From: an uncultured Fidelibacterota bacterium
GTDB lineage: Bacteria; Fidelibacterota; Marinisomatia; Marinisomatales; UBA8229
Direction: 5' to 3'
Assembly (NCBI GenBank): GCA_913054425.1
Contig: CAJXJG010000068.1
Span: forward strand, 1-8,578
Length of the DNA: 8,578 bases
In this document: positions 6,872 through 8,578 of the stretch, piece after piece
Numbering within the stretch: position 1 is the stretch's first letter
Layout: the number at the start of each line of letters is the position of its first letter
Notes under the pieces: generated by a model
Seen by the model: the letters and a program-made list of their open reading frames with translations, nothing else
What the model was told of the DNA's origin: nothing
The model's database searches: none
Program-made: the position numbers and the translations under genes

Positions 6872-8064
6872 TGTTAAAACTCACCAATATATCACAATTA
6901 GTGTCCTATCAATCGGTATCTGACACTATACAAACTATGTCGAATATAGAAATTTTGATTGAAGAGGAAACAATTCGAGCGATTGGCCCAACGGTAGGCA
7001 ATGCAGATGAAATTGTTGACTGTTCCGGACGACTGGTTACCCCGGGATTTGTCGATCCTCACACCCATCCGGTTTTTTACAAGGGACGGGAGGAAGAATA
7101 CGCCATGCGTCTAGCCGGTGCGTCTTATCAGGAGATAGCGGAAAATGGAGGCGGAATACTTACAAGCATAAAAGGTGTTCGAAACGCATCTGAGGATGAA
7201 CTGGTGGAGCGGGTAAAAAAACGAATGACAAGGTTTTTAAATCTTGGTACGACTACCATTGAGGCTAAGAGTGGTTATGGTCTGGATACAGAATCGGAAT
7301 TGAAATCATTAAGAGTTCTAGATCGGGTACATCGTGATCATCCAATAGATATCGTCCCGACTTTTCTTGGTGCTCATGCCTTTCCACCTGAATTTTCTGA
7401 TGACCTGGATGGGTATATGGATTTATTGTGTGATGAGATGATTCCTGCGATTGGAGAGCAGGGCATTGCTCAATATTGTGACGTATTCTGTGAACAGGGT
7501 TATTTTTCGGTAGAACAATCACGGCGTATTCTGGAAACAGGTAAAACCTATGGCCTGATTCCCCGTCTCCATGCTGATGAGTTTGAAAACTCTGGTGCGG
7601 CAGAATTAGCAGGAGAAATGGGAGCAGTCACAGCAGATCACCTCATGTCGGTGAGTGATGCTGGTATTCGTGCTCTTTCGGATATGGGTGTTACCGCAAC
7701 ACTTTTGCCCGGAACGACATTTTTTTTGGGATCTAATTCATATGCTCCTGCCCGGAAATTGGCAGATGCTGGTGTATGCTTGGCTTTAGCCACGGATTTC
7801 AATCCCGGCAGTAGTCATTTACAGTCAATGCCATTAATGATTTCACTTGCTTGTTCCTATCTCAAATTGAGTGTAGAGGAAGCATTTCGGGCGGCAACAT
7901 GGCAATCAGCAATCACCCTTAATATTCATGATAAAGCCGGAAGTGTAGAAGTTGGAAAAAATGCTGATCTGGTAATATGGGATTTGGAAAGATTGATTGA
8001 AATTCCTTATTTTACTTCGGATGTTCCCATATATAAAGTTATAAAATCGGGTCGTTGTTTCTGA
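6868..8064 (+). CDS. hutI: Imidazolonepropionase
   Basis: This amidohydrolase-superfamily enzyme opens the ring of 4-imidazolone-5-propionate to give N-formimino-L-glutamate, the third step of histidine degradation. Starting at the ATG at 6868 it has 398 residues, near the usual 400-420. Metal-site and catalytic residues are all present: His65 and His67 (VDPHTHPVF), His235 and Glu238 (RLHADEFENSG), His258 (TADHL) and Asp310 (ATDFNPGSS). IEAKSGYGL (about 131-139) and the C-terminal AGSVEVGKNADLVIWD are also typical. The 6868 ATG overlaps the hutU TGA as ATGA. The adjacent ATG at 6871 is equally possible. An earlier in-frame ATG at 6841 would add nine residues inside hutU and is less likely. 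No clear ribosome binding site is seen. Confidence 0.97.
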   Translation: MMLKLTNISQLVSYQSVSDTIQTMSNIEILIEEETIRAIGPTVGNADEIVDCSGRLVTPGFVDPHTHPVFYKGREEEYAMRLAGASYQEIAENGGGILTSIKGVRNASEDELVERVKKRMTRFLNLGTTTIEAKSGYGLDTESELKSLRVLDRVHRDHPIDIVPTFLGAHAFPPEFSDDLDGYMDLLCDEMIPAIGEQGIAQYCDVFCEQGYFSVEQSRRILETGKTYGLIPRLHADEFENSGAAELAGEMGAVTADHLMSVSDAGIRALSDMGVTATLLPGTTFFLGSNSYAPARKLADAGVCLALATDFNPGSSHLQSMPLMISLACSYLKLSVEEAFRAATWQSAITLNIHDKAGSVEVGKNADLVIWDLERLIEIPYFTSDVPIYKVIKSGRCF

Positions 8065-8085
8065 TTTTAACAATACCTTATCAAA

Positions 8086-8090
8086 AGGAG
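8086..8090 (+). promoter_or_regulatory. Ribosome binding site deciding a TTG start (AGGAG)
   Basis: AGGAG ends nine bases before the TTG at 8100, a normal distance. The in-frame ATG at 8106 is 15 bases away, and an earlier in-frame TTT/ATT-type opening at about 8055 lies upstream of the site. TTG at 8100 is therefore the favoured start of the small gene that follows. Confidence 0.7.
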
Positions 8091-8099
8091 TACAACACT

Positions 8100-8537
8100 T
8101 TGAAAATGCTCAGGTTGTCTATTATGCTGGTTTTTGGAATCCAATTATTGTTTGGGAATTATGCCTTTTATAGTAAGATAAGAAATACCTGTTCTTTCTA
8201 CCGTTTGGAGGTTAAACAGGAAGATATGCGTCTTACAGATGAGGAATTCACCCTAACCCTGAACAGTAAGCGGAATAACTTTGAAAGGGTTATTCTCATT
8301 GGATTCGCTTCGATAGGTAAAGCAATGGAACATCAGCGGTATTTGAAAGAGGCAGGTAAGCTTAAACAAACCTTGATTCCTGCTCATGTAACCATCATTG
8401 TAAATGTTCCTGTGACTCGCGATAATTTGATTATTTCCGCATCAGCATCTACAGAACTGATTGAGAAACTTTCTGCCGGAAAAATAGAAACATCACAATT
8501 CATGCAAGAGATTAAAGACTCAATACAAACACTATAA
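8100..8537 (+). CDS. Uncharacterised small protein with N-terminal signal or membrane anchor
   Basis: I do not recognise this family. From the TTG at 8100 the product has 145 residues. A basic, then hydrophobic start (LRLSIMLVFGIQLLFG, about residues 4-19) looks like a signal peptide or single membrane anchor, so the rest probably lies outside the cytoplasm. The body holds two cysteines only in its first part or none later (Cys31 is the one visible), a middle section TLTLNSKRNNFERVILIGFASIG, a charged helix (AMEHQRYLKEAGKLKQ), a strand-rich HVTIIVNVPVTRDNLIISAS stretch and an amphipathic C-terminal helix. The helix-strand mix suggests a small alpha/beta fold. It lies 35 bases after hutI and its stop codon is shared with the next gene's ribosome binding site, so it may be co-transcribed with either neighbour. 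No link to histidine breakdown can be shown. Confidence 0.75.
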   Translation: MKMLRLSIMLVFGIQLLFGNYAFYSKIRNTCSFYRLEVKQEDMRLTDEEFTLTLNSKRNNFERVILIGFASIGKAMEHQRYLKEAGKLKQTLIPAHVTIIVNVPVTRDNLIISASASTELIEKLSAGKIETSQFMQEIKDSIQTL

Positions 8538-8542
8538 GGAGG
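8536..8542 (+). promoter_or_regulatory. Strong ribosome binding site (AAGGAGG) of the last gene
   Basis: A full AAGGAGG overlaps the TAA of the preceding gene (8535-8537) and ends four bases before the ATG at 8547. It is the best Shine-Dalgarno match in the window and confirms that a gene starts at 8547. Confidence 0.8.
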
Positions 8543-8546
8543 AAGA

Positions 8547-8578
8547 ATGTTAGATCCAACATCATGGTCAGGATTATT
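8547..8578 (+). CDS. Start of a gene cut by the window end, possibly TerC-family membrane protein
   Basis: Only ten codons are visible, reading MLDPTSWSGL. With the strong AAGGAGG site upstream the start is secure, but the product is not. The wording resembles the opening of TerC/Alx-type integral membrane proteins (a Pro-x-x-Trp-x-x-Leu just before the LEIVLGIDN segment), which are linked to metal-ion handling. This is recall-based on very few residues and needs the downstream sequence, where LEIVLGIDN within about 15 residues would confirm it. Confidence 0.45.
   Translation, partial: MLDPTSWSGL

Overview
The window is ordinary bacterial chromosome, fairly AT-rich, with genes packed on the + strand and no gap larger than about 45 bases. 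No tRNA, rRNA, mobile element, CRISPR array or phage gene is visible. The first half is the end of the classical spc/alpha ribosomal region. The IF1 motif KMRMHFIKMLPGD resembles, from memory, versions found in Bacteroidota and relatives, which suggests the FCB group (possibly a Marinimicrobia-like lineage). Clear AGGAG-type ribosome binding sites argue against a typical Bacteroidota member. The assignment is tentative.

Layout: positions 1-3976 hold a 5'-truncated type I methionine aminopeptidase gene (map), then infA, rpmJ, rpsM, rpsK, rpsD, rpoA and rplQ. They are tightly spaced or overlapping and very probably co-transcribed. Next come a secreted GHL10-type glycoside-hydrolase-like protein (3998-5173), urocanate hydratase (hutU, 5219-6871), imidazolonepropionase (hutI, about 6868-8064) and a small unrecognised protein with an N-terminal hydrophobic segment (8100-8537). 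The last 32 bases are the start of another gene that looks like a TerC-family membrane protein.

How the genes work together: the first block makes translation initiation factor IF1, ribosomal proteins L36, S13, S11, S4 and L17, the RNA polymerase alpha subunit, and the enzyme that trims N-terminal methionine. hutU and hutI are consecutive steps of histidine degradation (urocanate to imidazolonepropionate to N-formimino-glutamate). The other hut genes are not in the window.

The most unusual feature is a near-ideal intrinsic terminator at 4025-4056. It ends the ribosomal operon but lies inside the signal-peptide region of the glycoside-hydrolase-like reading frame, which starts at a TTG only 21 bases after rplQ. 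The hairpin and U-tract therefore appear to double as codons for the hydrophobic signal core. Apart from that, I see no convincing undescribed system here.
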